Below are positions 44,305-54,413 of a stretch of 64,000 nucleotides of DNA, piece after piece; position 1 is the first letter of the stretch; each line of letters starts with the position of its first letter. Below the pieces are notes generated by a model. The model had not been told where the DNA came from. It made no database searches and saw nothing but the letters and a program-made list of their open reading frames with translations. This stretch comes from Paenibacillus methanolicus (GTDB lineage: Bacteria > Bacillota > Bacilli > Paenibacillales > Paenibacillaceae). The translations under genes were made by a program, and so were the position numbers. The stretch is taken from assembly GCF_008124765.1 (NCBI RefSeq), contig NZ_VNHS01000007.1, positions 186,001 to 250,000 of the forward strand, in the 5' to 3' direction.

Positions 44305-44871
44305 CTACTGTCTAGCACTTGAACCAATCCGGTATATAGCAGGTCTAAAATATTTTCCGACCTTTTCTAGCTCATTCATCACACGGCTGATTTTTTCCTC
44401 GTCTAGAAACCAGTTTTCTTTTGTAATCCCCGTTTTATCAATAACCGGGCTTACATAAAATTCGGTCTCTCTTGGAAAAACAAAACGATACGTTAACAGC
44501 GCTCTTCTTGCATGATAGTTTTTACACACCAAAACCACCTTTTTCGGTTGAATTCCGTGATGGTCTAAAACTTCTAAGGAAAATCGCGCATTTTCAAAAG
44601 TATTCGTAGCTTTGTCTTCTTGAAGTATGGCTTCTGAAGGAATTCCTAATGACGTCCCTATATTCCGCAGAAACTCCCACTCCGTCGTCTCCACATGAGT
44701 GGTGACGCCGCCAGAAGGTAAAATTAAGGGGGCTATTCCCTGGCGATATAACAGTGCTGCTCGTTCTGCTAATTGAGGTTGACTTGCTCCAGGAATTAAG
44801 ATAACTTCTGATTGTTCCAACTTCGTTTCAAAAAACATAAAGTCAGTAATGGAATCAAAGGGAAAAGACAT
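44305..44871 (-). CDS. YdcF/DUF218-family protein
   Basis: A 188-residue protein with the DUF218 fold. Visible parts are the first strand EVILIPGASQPQLAERAALLYRQG, the LPSGGVTTHVETTEWE segment, then NTFENARFS and LVCKNYHARRALLTY. These match the family's conserved acid and His/Arg positions. There is no membrane anchor, unlike SanA or ElyC. The function in Gram-positive bacteria is poorly defined. The start lies 8 nt after AGGAGG. The gene is AT-rich relative to its neighbours. Confidence 0.8.
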   Translation of the reverse strand: MSFPFDSITDFMFFETKLEQSEVILIPGASQPQLAERAALLYRQGIAPLILPSGGVTTHVETTEWEFLRNIGTSLGIPSEAILQEDKATNTFENARFSLEVLDHHGIQPKKVVLVCKNYHARRALLTYRFVFPRETEFYVSPVIDKTGITKENWFLDEEKISRVMNELEKVGKYFRPAIYRIGSSARQ

Positions 44872-44969
44872 CCAAAGAACCTCCTGAATTGAAGAGGAGC
44901 AACTGCCGAGACGGCTAGCTGCTCCTGATAGCATTGAACTTAAGATGAAATTTACGCAAGCAAGAAAGC

Positions 44970-45833
44970 CTATAGCCGGGCGAGCTTATCCGGGTTACGT
45001 ACGGCATACATGCGGGCCAGCTTACCGCCTCGAAGTTGGAGGATGATCGCGGCGAGAATTTCGTCTCCGGAACGGATGACGATTCCCGTCTCGCCGTTTA
45101 GAGGGGCGGCCTCGAACTGGAAGTTTTCCCGATGATCGGACCTTCTCCCGTGGAACCTGTCGAGCAGGACGCGGGCTACGAGATCGCGCGTATGGACCGG
45201 GCGCTTGAACGCGGTGGCCTTGCCGCCTCCATCGGCGATGAGCAGGACGTCTTCGGTCAGCATAGACAGAATGTGATCGACGTTACCTTGCTCGAGGGAG
45301 GTGAGGAACCGGCTTATCCAATCCCATTCGACCGCTTCGGCCGCGACCGCCTCATCCTCGGATATGCCCATCTTGCTTCTTGCCCGGCTGAGCAGCTTGC
45401 GGCAATTCGCCTCGCGTTTCCCGATCAGTTCGGCGATCTCGGGATAATCGAAGCCCAGCGCCTCGCGCAGGACGAATACCGTCCGCTCTGTCGGGGTCAG
45501 CCGCTCGAGCAGCACGAGCATGCCGTAAGACAGCAGATCGCGGCGAACGATCGTCGTCTCGAGCGTATCCGCCTCCGGCGTCGCAATCGGCTCGGGGAGC
45601 CACGGACCGACGTACACTTCGCGCCTCTTCCGCGCCGACTGCCGCTGATTAAGGCAGTGGTTAGTTACGACTTTGCACAAATACGCCTTCGGCTCCGTTA
45701 GACGCTCGATCTGTACGTCGCACACCTTCACGAACACGTCCTGTACCGCATCTTCGGCGTCGGAAGCAGAACCGGTTAACTGATAGGCTAGCGTGAATAG
45801 CAGCGCTCGATATTGATCGTACAGTTCCTCCAT
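44970..45833 (-). CDS. ECF41-type RNA polymerase sigma factor (SigJ-like)
   Basis: A 287-residue sigma factor. Region 2 (YRALLFTLAYQLTGSASDAED) and region 4 (ERTVFVLREALGFDYPEIAEL) are clear. A C-terminal SnoaL-like extension carries the DGGGKA and NPDKL motifs that mark the ECF41 group. In this group the extension replaces an anti-sigma factor in controlling activity, and the usual partner is an oxidoreductase-type gene. That fits the FAD enzyme gene ending 56 nt upstream. No -35/-10 target could be assigned. Confidence 0.88.
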   Translation of the reverse strand: MEELYDQYRALLFTLAYQLTGSASDAEDAVQDVFVKVCDVQIERLTEPKAYLCKVVTNHCLNQRQSARKRREVYVGPWLPEPIATPEADTLETTIVRRDLLSYGMLVLLERLTPTERTVFVLREALGFDYPEIAELIGKREANCRKLLSRARSKMGISEDEAVAAEAVEWDWISRFLTSLEQGNVDHILSMLTEDVLLIADGGGKATAFKRPVHTRDLVARVLLDRFHGRRSDHRENFQFEAAPLNGETGIVIRSGDEILAAIILQLRGGKLARMYAVRNPDKLARL

Positions 45834-45889
45834 TCGTCGTCCCACCTTATCCTGGCTGATCGTTTTCTTGTCAATCTGGGCGCTTGTTC

Positions 45890-47080
45890 CTATCGAAGCT
45901 CGCTGCCTGCATCCCAGGCTAAATTCCTGAATTTCCATGCGGGCTTACCCGTTACAACGAGCTGCAGTCCCCATTTGCGTCCCCACACTAATCCTCGATT
46001 TTCCCCCAGACCGATGCAAAATAAATCCATAATCGCCGATTGATGAACCGGGGCAGGGCGGCCCTCCAGATCGGCTCTCACGATCTTGCCGAGCCGATGC
46101 GCTTGTAACACGGCTTCTCCGCACCGCATCGAATCCGCTCTGCCCGTTCGCGGATCGACGATTCTCGCGCAGTCGCCAATGCTGTACGCGCCCGGCGCCC
46201 CTTTGACGCGATAGCTTTCATCCACCAGCACCTGCCCTTCGGACGTTAGCGGCAAGCCTAGGCTGCGGAGGGCCGGATTCGGGATCAGACCGATCGTCCA
46301 TATGCATAGGCCGACCGCAAGACGATCGCCAGTGTCGAGCGTCGCCGCGCCTGCTTCCTCGCGCACTACTTTACGCTTATGAAGCACGGTCACGCCGCAT
46401 TCGTCGAGCGTCTGTTCGAGCTTCCGCCCAACTCTATCCGGCCCTTCCGGAAAGAGACGTTCCTGCGCATTCAGCAAATAGACGCGCGTATCCGGCGCAT
46501 GCAGCCCCAGCGACGACGCTTCCTCCCGCATGGCGAGCGCAAGTTCGACGGACGTCTCGACGCCGCTGATACCCGCCCCCGCAACCGCGACCGTCATCAA
46601 TCGCTTCCGTTCCTCGGGGTCCGCCTCGCCGACGGCTTTCCCCAGGTTGTCGCGCCAGCGCTTCCGGATATCCGCCGCCGCTTGCGGGTCGGTCAAGGCG
46701 ATGCCGCCTTGATCGGGATCAGGGCGCCGAACGATGCTGCCGACCGCCACGATGAGAAGATCATACCGCATGCGGGCGTCATGTCCATGCGCGTCCGTAT
46801 ATCGAATCCTTTTGTCCTCGCTCTCCACGGACGTAACCGTGCCTTGCACGAATTCCACGCCTTCCGTTAACCACGTGGACCAGGGAATCGTAATCGTTTC
46901 CCCGCCCGCAGCCGGACGGAATAACAGCACTTTGCGCACATGGCCGGGCTGCTTGTCGATCAGCACGATCCGAATCGTCCGTCCGTTGGCCATGCTCCGG
47001 GTCGTTTCCTTAATGGTCTTGAGCGCGGCAAGCCCGGCATGGCCGCCTCCGATGATGATGCATGTCAATTCGTTCATCAT
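45890..47080 (-). CDS. FAD-dependent pyridine nucleotide oxidoreductase (NDH-2-like)
   Basis: A 396-residue two-dinucleotide-fold flavoprotein. The N-terminal FAD site is CIIIGGGHAGLAAL, the second Gly-rich fold is VAVAGAGISGVETSVELA and the C-terminal FAD segment is GAYSIGDCARI. The overall form matches type II NADH dehydrogenase or AIF/FSP1-like NADH:quinone reductases. There is no redox CxxxxC motif. It is the first gene of a two-gene leftward unit with the ECF41 sigma factor and is the likely ECF41 target. The ATG lies 8 nt after AGGAG. Confidence 0.85.
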   Translation of the reverse strand: MMNELTCIIIGGGHAGLAALKTIKETTRSMANGRTIRIVLIDKQPGHVRKVLLFRPAAGGETITIPWSTWLTEGVEFVQGTVTSVESEDKRIRYTDAHGHDARMRYDLLIVAVGSIVRRPDPDQGGIALTDPQAAADIRKRWRDNLGKAVGEADPEERKRLMTVAVAGAGISGVETSVELALAMREEASSLGLHAPDTRVYLLNAQERLFPEGPDRVGRKLEQTLDECGVTVLHKRKVVREEAGAATLDTGDRLAVGLCIWTIGLIPNPALRSLGLPLTSEGQVLVDESYRVKGAPGAYSIGDCARIVDPRTGRADSMRCGEAVLQAHRLGKIVRADLEGRPAPVHQSAIMDLFCIGLGENRGLVWGRKWGLQLVVTGKPAWKFRNLAWDAGSELR

Positions 47081-47221
47081 GCTTCAGCTCCTTATCATGG
47101 TATACGCATATAACAAGATAGGGCGCTGATTTGTGACATCGGAGTCGAACGAAAGCGGGTGCCCGTATTAAACGTCGAGCAAATTTCCCGGAAGCTCAAC
47201 GCCGACGCTATAGCAGAGCGC

Positions 47222-47870
<649 letters not shown>

Positions 47871-47872
47871 TG

Positions 47873-48307
47873 TCATCCTTCATATATGATTTCCCGCAAT
47901 TTCGCCGTCTGATCTTCCGGAATTTCATAGCCTTGGCCGCTAGCGGCCGTATCGACCAGCAGACCCGTCTGATCCTCTTCGTCGCCGACGTTCAGTACGA
48001 ATTTCTTTTGCGTGCCGTCTTCCATCGAGAGGTACATGTAAAACATGACGCCGTACTCTAGCTCGCCGCTCATTTTCACCGCCGTTTCGATCGCCCGCCG
48101 GAATATCCGCAGCTCATCCGCGTTCTCGTACGAGATGATCTTCTCGGCGGCGAACGGCGCGTTGTTCATCGTCTTGCAAAAGTCGGCACATTCGAGTGTT
48201 ATCGTCACGATGCTTTGTCGGTCCAGCAAATCGGTGCTGCACCCGGCGGAACCTAGACACAACGCCAAGATGATCATGAGGAGCCATTTGCCGCGTATGC
48301 AACTCAC
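47873..48307 (-). CDS. Small putative lipoprotein
   Basis: About 144 residues from a GTG at 48307. A hydrophobic stretch LLMIILALCLGSAGC ends in a lipobox Cys near residue 24. The mature part is about 120 residues of mixed alpha/beta, with no recognised domain. The start is uncertain: the AAGGCG before the GTG is too close, and an ATG at 48277 would shorten the signal peptide. Its own terminator follows. Confidence 0.65.
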   Translation of the reverse strand: MSCIRGKWLLMIILALCLGSAGCSTDLLDRQSIVTITLECADFCKTMNNAPFAAEKIISYENADELRIFRRAIETAVKMSGELEYGVMFYMYLSMEDGTQKKFVLNVGDEEDQTGLLVDTAASGQGYEIPEDQTAKLREIIYEG

Positions 48308-48370
48308 CGCCTTTTGTGTGCTATCCAACGGATAATCGATATTGATACTCCGTCCCGTCCCGAGCACCTG

Positions 48371-48877
48371 TTACATCTGCCAAACCAGCTGCCCTTTTCT
48401 GATTTTGGCCGCATAGATAATTTGCCCGGTATGAAAGTGCACCTCTCTAAACATGGCCATTATCAGATTCAGCGCCGTCGTCTCGTTATTTACCTGGCTG
48501 TATGTAAGCGGGGGGCGCTCAAGGAAGGGCTGTGACATTAATAACGGGGGCGAGGCTTTGAACTGTTCCAGGTATTGAATAAGCAGATCAAACGACTCTC
48601 TGATCGAGGTGACCGCTTGTTCTTTCGACATGTGAAGCCCTATCTCAAACTCCATGTCTCGATCTCTTGTGTCCGGCATATCGAATAGAATGGTTTCAAT
48701 ACGCGAGTGTACCGCACCTCTAATATGCGCAACGAGGTTCGCGATGCTGTTGCTTTCCGAGGTCGGGGAAGAAGTGATATCCGCTTCGGACAATTGTTCG
48801 ATCGCTTGCAGCGTCCATTTCTTCTCTGATCTGAACTTGACTAACATGCTCTCGATTAGCTCTAAGGCGATGTCCAT
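48371..48877 (-). CDS. DinB-like protein (DUF1572 type)
   Basis: A 168-residue four-helix-bundle protein. Phrases such as ESNSIANLVAHIRGAVHSR and FREVHFHTGQIIYAAKI keep the His residues that bind a metal in the DinB/YfiT superfamily. Some members are thiol transferases, others unknown. The ATG follows a GGGGGGCGC stretch. The gene lies in the leftward run but is separated from its neighbours by 60-80 nt. Confidence 0.82.
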   Translation of the reverse strand: MDIALELIESMLVKFRSEKKWTLQAIEQLSEADITSSPTSESNSIANLVAHIRGAVHSRIETILFDMPDTRDRDMEFEIGLHMSKEQAVTSIRESFDLLIQYLEQFKASPPLLMSQPFLERPPLTYSQVNNETTALNLIMAMFREVHFHTGQIIYAAKIRKGQLVWQM

Positions 48878-48952
48878 GGAGCGCCCCCCCTTGTAAAAAC
48901 GGTAGTTGCATTGTGGATTTTACCATATATTAACTATTTGGTATACTTGCCA

Positions 48953-49738
48953 TTATCTTGAACGGTTTCGCATTGGATGGGCAACCTCGTCCATACCGAC
49001 CCTCCTGCGAAATTCCCATTGCCTTTCTCTATGCACGGCTGTCTCGTAATCCCAGACATCCTCATGTAGCGTTATGCTAATGGATCCATTGTGCAGTTCT
49101 TGCGTTTGATAGCCATCTGAAAATGCAAGGATTTTATCTTTTGGAATATACGAAAAGTACTCGTTGCCAAACCACATTCTCCATGCAGCTCCAAACCAAA
49201 GACCTCTTTTGACAAAATGATGGTGTCCCGGGAATGACTCGGTATCGATCATGATTTTGTCCGGATCGAAGGAATGAGGCTTGTATGTTACATGGTCCAA
49301 AGGTTTATTCGCATCCTTATATTCTTGAATATCGGTTTCGTTTTGCCATTTCTGATCTTCGCGCGATACTGCATGGCCGACTATCCCTTCATAGGTTTGG
49401 AAGAAGTCCGTAAATTTGCTCGCAATCTCTGGCACCGAGATGTTCTCATATACGGACTTACTGAATAGGCAAAGGATCGAAGGGAGCTGATTTATTCCCT
49501 TGGTCAAGGTAAAGGAACTCGTATCATCTCTTAACTCCAGTTGAAAATTCACGCATTCCTCCGAGAATAACTTCTCTAGTTCTTTGTGAAGTTGGTTGGC
49601 ATTAAATTTGCGATCGGTAAGCTTCGTCCTCATCTTAGTAGGGCTGAATAAGACGAGATCATGAATCCATATTTGTATGTTCGGGAGGGTGACGACCTCC
49701 GGCGGGATTACGACCCGCACATACAATACATCATCCAT
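48953..49738 (-). CDS. Hypothetical protein (261 aa)
   Basis: A soluble protein, AT-rich in codon use, with no recognised domain. It has many aromatic residues in the C-terminal third (FVKRGLWFGAAWRMWFG) and an Arg-rich tail. The ATG lies 9-10 nt after GAGGAG. It may come from horizontal transfer in view of its composition. No functional claim is made. Confidence 0.6.
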   Translation of the reverse strand: MDDVLYVRVVIPPEVVTLPNIQIWIHDLVLFSPTKMRTKLTDRKFNANQLHKELEKLFSEECVNFQLELRDDTSSFTLTKGINQLPSILCLFSKSVYENISVPEIASKFTDFFQTYEGIVGHAVSREDQKWQNETDIQEYKDANKPLDHVTYKPHSFDPDKIMIDTESFPGHHHFVKRGLWFGAAWRMWFGNEYFSYIPKDKILAFSDGYQTQELHNGSISITLHEDVWDYETAVHRERQWEFRRRVGMDEVAHPMRNRSR

Positions 49739-49776
49739 ATCGGCTGTCTCCTCACCTGTTAGTAGTTACAACGCAG

Positions 49777-50568
49777 TCAATCAAACGACAACCGTCTCCC
49801 GCTCGCCGCATAATCGCTCGGCGTCATCGACGCATGCTTCTTGAAGACGCGGAAGAAGTAGGACGTGTCATAGTAGCCCAAATAGTCGGAGATACTGGCG
49901 ATGGTCATGTCGGAGTCCAACAGCAGCCGGCAGGCTTCCGCGATGCGCAGTTGATGCAGATAGGCGATCGGGGTCTGTCCCGTTACCTCGCGAAAGACGG
50001 CGATGGCGTAATTCGGCGTCCGTCCGATCAGCCGCGCGAGCTCCCGGGTTGCGACGGATTCGCGGTAATGGTCGCGCAGGTAGCGCTGCATGGCATCGGC
50101 GTATCGCGTCCGGATCGGCGGCACCTCCGGGCGCCCCAGATCGGCGGCGATCAAGCCGATTAGCTCCTGCAGAACGCCCAGGCAAGCGAAGGCTTGGAGC
50201 GGATCGTCCGGCCGCCATTCCTCGTGCAAGCGCGCGAATCGTTGCCGAAGGTAGGCCATCTTCCGCGGCTGGAACCGAAGCCACCGTCTGTCGCGCAGGA
50301 ACGGGATGAACGACAAGCGGTCCGCGTCCTCGTTGAACAGAATCGTGTATTTCCGATGGGGTCCCGAAGGATCGTTGTCTCCGGCCCGGCGCGTGCCGCG
50401 CGGGATGAACAGAAGGTCCCCCGGCTCGCCGACATGATCGTGCTCCCCGATCCGGTAACGGACGCGACCCGACACGACCAGCACGAGCACATTGTAGTCG
50501 ATCACGGCGGTCTGCGTGCGCCAGCTCGGGATGGAATCGTCGAAATGTACAGCTTGAATCATCAGCAT
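49777..50568 (-). CDS. AraC-family transcriptional regulator with cupin sensor
   Basis: A 263-residue regulator. The N-terminal cupin (about 15-110) has the GEPGDLLFIPRGTRRAG sugar-sensor motif. The C-terminal domain is an AraC double helix-turn-helix (about 160-258) ending YFFRVFKKHASMTPSDYAAS. It diverges from the sulfatase gene across 228 nt, so it probably activates it in response to a carbohydrate. The ATG lies 6 nt after GGAGG. Confidence 0.87.
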   Translation of the reverse strand: MLMIQAVHFDDSIPSWRTQTAVIDYNVLVLVVSGRVRYRIGEHDHVGEPGDLLFIPRGTRRAGDNDPSGPHRKYTILFNEDADRLSFIPFLRDRRWLRFQPRKMAYLRQRFARLHEEWRPDDPLQAFACLGVLQELIGLIAADLGRPEVPPIRTRYADAMQRYLRDHYRESVATRELARLIGRTPNYAIAVFREVTGQTPIAYLHQLRIAEACRLLLDSDMTIASISDYLGYYDTSYFFRVFKKHASMTPSDYAASGRRLSFD

Positions 50569-50796
50569 CGGCTACCTCCGCGTGCGCAGATTTCATTGAA
50601 TTATTATAGCAACGACAGAGAAATCCAGATAGGCGAACGCAAGAGGGAGCGAGGAAATTAGCGTTGAATCGTACACCGTACCGGGATGCCGTACATCGAC
50701 CGAGCAACGGATCGGCGCCTATACTGGACGTAACGCCGAAGCGACAAGGCAAACAGGGGAGGACCGGCGTATATGCGAAACAAAGGAGAACGAACG

Positions 50797-52254
50797 ATGA
50801 GAGTGCTGCTGCTGGATTTGGATTCCACGCGCCCCGACCATCTGGGCTGCTACGGGTATCATCGGAACACCTCGCCCAATATCGACCGGATCGCGGCCGA
50901 GGGCGTCCGCTTCGAGAATTACTACACGTCCGACGCGCCGTGCTTCCCTTCGCGAACGGCGCTCATGACCGGGCGGTTCGGCATTCACAACGGCGTCGTC
51001 GGCCATGGCGGAACGGCGGCGGACGTGCGCCATGAAGGCGAATCGCGCGATTTTCGCAGCAGGCTGGCCGGCGAGTGCTTCCCTTCGCTCTTCCGCAAGG
51101 CGGGCATGAAGACGGCGCTGATCAGCCCGTTCGGCGAGCGTCACGCCGCGTGGACGTTCTATGCGGGCTTCAATGAAATTCATAACACGGGCAAGGGCGG
51201 CATGGAGTCGGCCGAAGAGGTGACGCCGGTCGTCCTGGAATGGCTGGAGCGTCATGCCGGGCAGGATGATTGGATGCTCTACGTGAATTATTGGGATCCG
51301 CATACGCCTTACCGCGCGCCGGAGGCATTCGGCGATCCGTTCCGGGATGAGCCGCTGCCGGAATGGATAACGGACGAAGTGTTCGCCCGGCATCGGGAGA
51401 AGGTCGGACCGCACGGCGCCCGCGAGATCAACATGTACGATAGCCGGACGTCGCCGGATTATCCGCGGCATCCCGGGGAACTGATGGACCGCGGCGATCT
51501 GCGGCGCATGATCGACGGCTACGATTGCGGCATCCGGCATATGGACGAGAACATCGGCATGCTGCTGGACGTCATGGCGAAGAAGGGGATGCTGGAGGAT
51601 ACCGTCATCATCGTGACGGCCGATCACGGCGAGAACATGGGCGAGCTGGGCATCTACGGCGAGCACGGGACGGCGGATCAGGCGACGTGCCGAATCCCGA
51701 TGATCATCCGGTGGCCGGGCGGCAAGACGGGGCATGTCGACGCCGGGCTGCATTACCACCTCGACCTGCCGCCGACGATGGCGGAGCTGATGGGACTCGC
51801 GCCGCCGTCAAGCTGGGATGGCCGCAGTTATGCCGGCTCGATTCTAGCGGGGGAGGATACGGGACGCGAGAGCTTGATCGTGTCGCAGTGCGCCCATGTG
51901 TGCCAGCGCAGCGTCCGGTTCGGGGATTGGCTGTATATTCGAACCTATCACGACGGCTATCATCTGTTCGATCGGGAGCTGTTGTTCCACCTGAAGGACG
52001 ACCCGCATGAACAGCATAATCTGGCCGAAGCCAGGCCCGATCTGTGCCGGGAGGCAGCCTATCGCCTGCTCGACTGGCACGATGCGATGATGATGTCGAT
52101 GGATCATGACGTCGACCCGCTGTGGACGGTCATGAGGGAGGGCGGTCCTTATCATGCCAAAGGGCATCTGAACGCGTACGCCGATCGTCTCGCCGAGACC
52201 GGCCGCGGCCAACACGTGGACGAATTGCGCAGACGGCATCCGCGGGAAGCATGA
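50797..52254 (+). CDS. Cys-type sulfatase (family S1)
   Basis: A 485-residue sulfatase. The metal-binding start DLDSTRPDHLGCYGY, the active-site CFPSRTALMTGR with Cys49 as the formylglycine precursor, and TADHGENMGE are all present. No signal peptide is seen from the ATG at 50797 (AAAGGAG, 8 nt), so it should act in the cytoplasm on an imported sulfated sugar. Cys49 requires maturation, and an FGE gene with its catalytic cysteines lies at 42797. The AraC gene next to it is the likely regulator. The substrate may be a sulfated glycosaminoglycan fragment, but the genes are about 21 kb from the lyase locus. Confidence 0.92.
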   Translation: MRVLLLDLDSTRPDHLGCYGYHRNTSPNIDRIAAEGVRFENYYTSDAPCFPSRTALMTGRFGIHNGVVGHGGTAADVRHEGESRDFRSRLAGECFPSLFRKAGMKTALISPFGERHAAWTFYAGFNEIHNTGKGGMESAEEVTPVVLEWLERHAGQDDWMLYVNYWDPHTPYRAPEAFGDPFRDEPLPEWITDEVFARHREKVGPHGAREINMYDSRTSPDYPRHPGELMDRGDLRRMIDGYDCGIRHMDENIGMLLDVMAKKGMLEDTVIIVTADHGENMGELGIYGEHGTADQATCRIPMIIRWPGGKTGHVDAGLHYHLDLPPTMAELMGLAPPSSWDGRSYAGSILAGEDTGRESLIVSQCAHVCQRSVRFGDWLYIRTYHDGYHLFDRELLFHLKDDPHEQHNLAEARPDLCREAAYRLLDWHDAMMMSMDHDVDPLWTVMREGGPYHAKGHLNAYADRLAETGRGQHVDELRRRHPREA

Positions 52255-52312
52255 ACCAGAGCATCCGGTTCGAGTAGAATCTGAAGCGGCTTCGGCTTGG
52301 CACGAATCGTCA

Positions 52313-52346
52313 AACAACCCGGCACGCAGGCGCGTGCCGGGTTGTT
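52313..52346. terminator. Bidirectional terminator between the sulfatase and carH-like genes
   Basis: A perfect 15-bp stem AACAACCCGGCACGC and its complement, with a four-base loop, lies between the convergent stops. The T tract is short. Confidence 0.7.
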
Positions 52347-52365
52347 GCGCGTCTTATGCGTATCG

Positions 52366-53283
52366 CTACATCCCCAGATCCCGGTAGCGAAGCGGGAGCA
52401 CGGTCGACCGGAACCAGGCTTCCCATTCTGCAGGATCGCCGGAGCGCGCGTAATCGGCGAGCGAAGGCGGGCAATCCCGGAACGCCTGTCCGCCCAAGAC
52501 GAACGCGAGGCCGGGATGCTCGGTCCGGCAGGTTTCGATCCATGTCTCCAACGCGGCCAGCAGAGGCGGGTCGCTGACCGACGCCGCGACGATCGAGACG
52601 CGTCTCATCTTAATGAGCCGGGTTAGTCCGGCTAGCGGCGTATTCGGCCCCAAGTACACGACGTCAAGCCCCTTCCGGCGCATGAACAGACTGAAGAGCA
52701 TCAGCCCCATATGATGATGCTCGCCCTCCGGGCAGAACGCCATCGCCAGCGGCAGATGCGCCTGCACGGGCAAAATCCGGTGAAATTGATTGAAGCGCTC
52801 CATGACGAGCTGCGAAGCGAAATGTTCCTGCGCGACCGTGATGAGGCCGCTCTCCCACGCATCTCCGATTCGATACAGAACCGGTGCCAACAGACGATGA
52901 AACACGTCCTCGAAGTCGTTCAAAGAGAACGCCAAGTCGATCGTGCGATGGGCTTGGGCGGAGTCGAGCGCGGTCAGCTCCCGGTACAGCCGCTCGCCTA
53001 GATCCGGATAGGACGATCCCGAGCCGGACTCCGATTGGGAGCCGGTATCCGCAAGCGCCTCGCCCGATTTATTTTTAAGCTGGAATACGGCCTCGCTTAT
53101 TTTGAGCTGATTCCGCTCCATCTGATCTTTAATCCACTTCAAGGTCTCGATATCGGTCTCGCTATATAACCGGTGTCCCCCGCCGGTGCGCAAGGGGGTG
53201 ACGATCTGGTATCGCTTCTCCCATGCCCGAATGGTCACGATCGGAATATCCGTCAATTCCGACACCTTCTTGATGCTGTACAT
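52366..53283 (-). CDS. carH: CarH-like MerR regulator with B12 photosensor domain
   Basis: A 305-residue light- or cobalamin-responsive repressor. Residues about 1-70 are the MerR winged helix (IVTIRAWEKRYQIVTP). Residues about 95-175 form the helical cap with W143 and E153-H154, the Wx9EH motif of AdoCbl-sensing CarH. The Rossmann domain has E188xH190xxG193, then AASVSDPP and VLGGQAF. In CarH of Thermus, light releases the adenosyl group and breaks the DNA-bound tetramer. The spacing of the motifs agrees with that protein. Direct repeats of TATACA type lie at its promoter and at that of the divergent gene. Confidence 0.85.
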   Translation of the reverse strand: MYSIKKVSELTDIPIVTIRAWEKRYQIVTPLRTGGGHRLYSETDIETLKWIKDQMERNQLKISEAVFQLKNKSGEALADTGSQSESGSGSSYPDLGERLYRELTALDSAQAHRTIDLAFSLNDFEDVFHRLLAPVLYRIGDAWESGLITVAQEHFASQLVMERFNQFHRILPVQAHLPLAMAFCPEGEHHHMGLMLFSLFMRRKGLDVVYLGPNTPLAGLTRLIKMRRVSIVAASVSDPPLLAALETWIETCRTEHPGLAFVLGGQAFRDCPPSLADYARSGDPAEWEAWFRSTVLPLRYRDLGM

Positions 53284-53304
53284 GCCCGTTCACCTCAATG
53301 CTAT

Positions 53305-53325
53305 TATACATAAACTTCACAAAAT
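53305..53325. promoter_or_regulatory. CarH-type operator, carH side
   Basis: A 21-bp block, 18 of 21 bases identical to the one at 53417-53437. It contains TATACA at 53305 and the related TTCACA 11 bp later, matching the TnTACA direct-repeat rule known for CarH. It overlaps TATAAT (53303-53308, minus strand), a probable -10 of the carH-like gene, so autoregulation is expected. Confidence 0.65.
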
Positions 53326-53372
53326 CGGTCTCCCCATGCACGCAATATTTAACGAACGAGCTTAAGAAAAGC

Positions 53373-53437
53373 TTGCTAATCGAAAGGACTTTACGTATAA
53401 TTTTTACACAAAATACTATACATAATCTATACAAAAT
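53373..53437 (+). promoter_or_regulatory. Promoter and CarH-type operator of the PAS-chemoreceptor gene
   Basis: A sigma-A promoter, TTGCTA (53373-53378), 17 nt, TATAAT (53396-53401), is followed by two TATACA repeats exactly 11 bp apart at 53417 and 53428. The repeats lie just after the expected transcription start, where a bound repressor would block elongation or promoter escape. Confidence 0.7.
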
Positions 53438-53461
53438 TGCTTACATAAGAGGAGATGCGTC

Positions 53462-54391
53462 ATGTTGGGTCTTATTCAGCCAAGACGGCATGCCAGTACG
53501 CAAGTATTCGATCTTAGCGCGGCTATGGCGGCGGTAGAGCATACGCTTGCCATGATTGAATTCGATCCTCGAGGACGCGTGTTGTGGGCGAACGCGAACT
53601 TCGCGGGCGCGATGGGCTACTCGCCTTCCGAACTTCCGGGCATGACGCACCGTCAATTCTGCACGCTCGAATATGCGAACAGCTCGGCATACGCGAAGCT
53701 GTGGAAGGAGCTGGGCAGCGGGCGTTCGTTTCAGGAGAAAGTCATGCGGGTCACAAAGGATCGGCGGATTTTATGGTTCGAGGCGACTTACTCTCCGGTA
53801 TTCGACGCAACCGGACGCGTGCAAGGCATTATCAAGGTAGCGACCGATATTACGGCGAGAGAAGAGGCGGCGGTCGACGTGATCGGCCATCTGCAAGCGA
53901 TGGCGGAGAAATTGTTGACCCGCGCCGAACGCGGCATTGCGAGCAGTCATGCGCTCGAAGCGGCGATCAACGGCCTGGCAGCCGATACGGACGAGAATAT
54001 CAAGGTTCTTCAAACGCTGGAGCAGAATGCCGGCGCGGTCCGCGAGATTACGGCGACGATTCGCGAGGTCGCTTCGCAGACCAACTTGCTTTCGCTCAAT
54101 GCGGCGATCGAAGCCGCGCATGCGGGAGAGCATGGACTGGGATTCGGCGTGGTGGCGGCGGAGGTGCGCAAGCTCGCCAATCAGACCGAGGAATCGACCA
54201 AGAAGGTACGGGTCTGCTTGGCCGGCATTACCGAACAAGTGGAGAAGGTCGCCAAGCGCGCGAAGCGATCGCATTCCGCGATTACCGGCAGCCAGCTGCG
54301 GATTCGGCAGGCGGTCCTTGAATTTTCGGATATCGGTCTCGCCGCTCGCGAGCTGGACGAGCAGGCGCGGAAGGTCGCCGATATCCTGTAA
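53462..54391 (+). CDS. Soluble PAS-domain methyl-accepting chemotaxis protein
   Basis: A 309-residue cytoplasmic receptor with no membrane segment. Residues about 20-135 form a PAS domain ([20 protein letters not shown] to [13 protein letters not shown]). Residues about 150-309 are the coiled-coil signalling part, with the hairpin tip [18 protein letters not shown] that binds CheA/CheW. It is shorter than a usual MCP and lacks HAMP. The promoter overlaps CarH-type repeats, so expression may depend on light or B12. The ATG follows GAGGAG. A 64-residue gene follows directly. Confidence 0.85.
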   Translation: MLGLIQPRRHASTQVFDLSAAMAAVEHTLAMIEFDPRGRVLWANANFAGAMGYSPSELPGMTHRQFCTLEYANSSAYAKLWKELGSGRSFQEKVMRVTKDRRILWFEATYSPVFDATGRVQGIIKVATDITAREEAAVDVIGHLQAMAEKLLTRAERGIASSHALEAAINGLAADTDENIKVLQTLEQNAGAVREITATIREVASQTNLLSLNAAIEAAHAGEHGLGFGVVAAEVRKLANQTEESTKKVRVCLAGITEQVEKVAKRAKRSHSAITGSQLRIRQAVLEFSDIGLAARELDEQARKVADIL

Positions 54392-54413
54392 TCGCGAGAG
54401 GGGAGCGTTCGAT

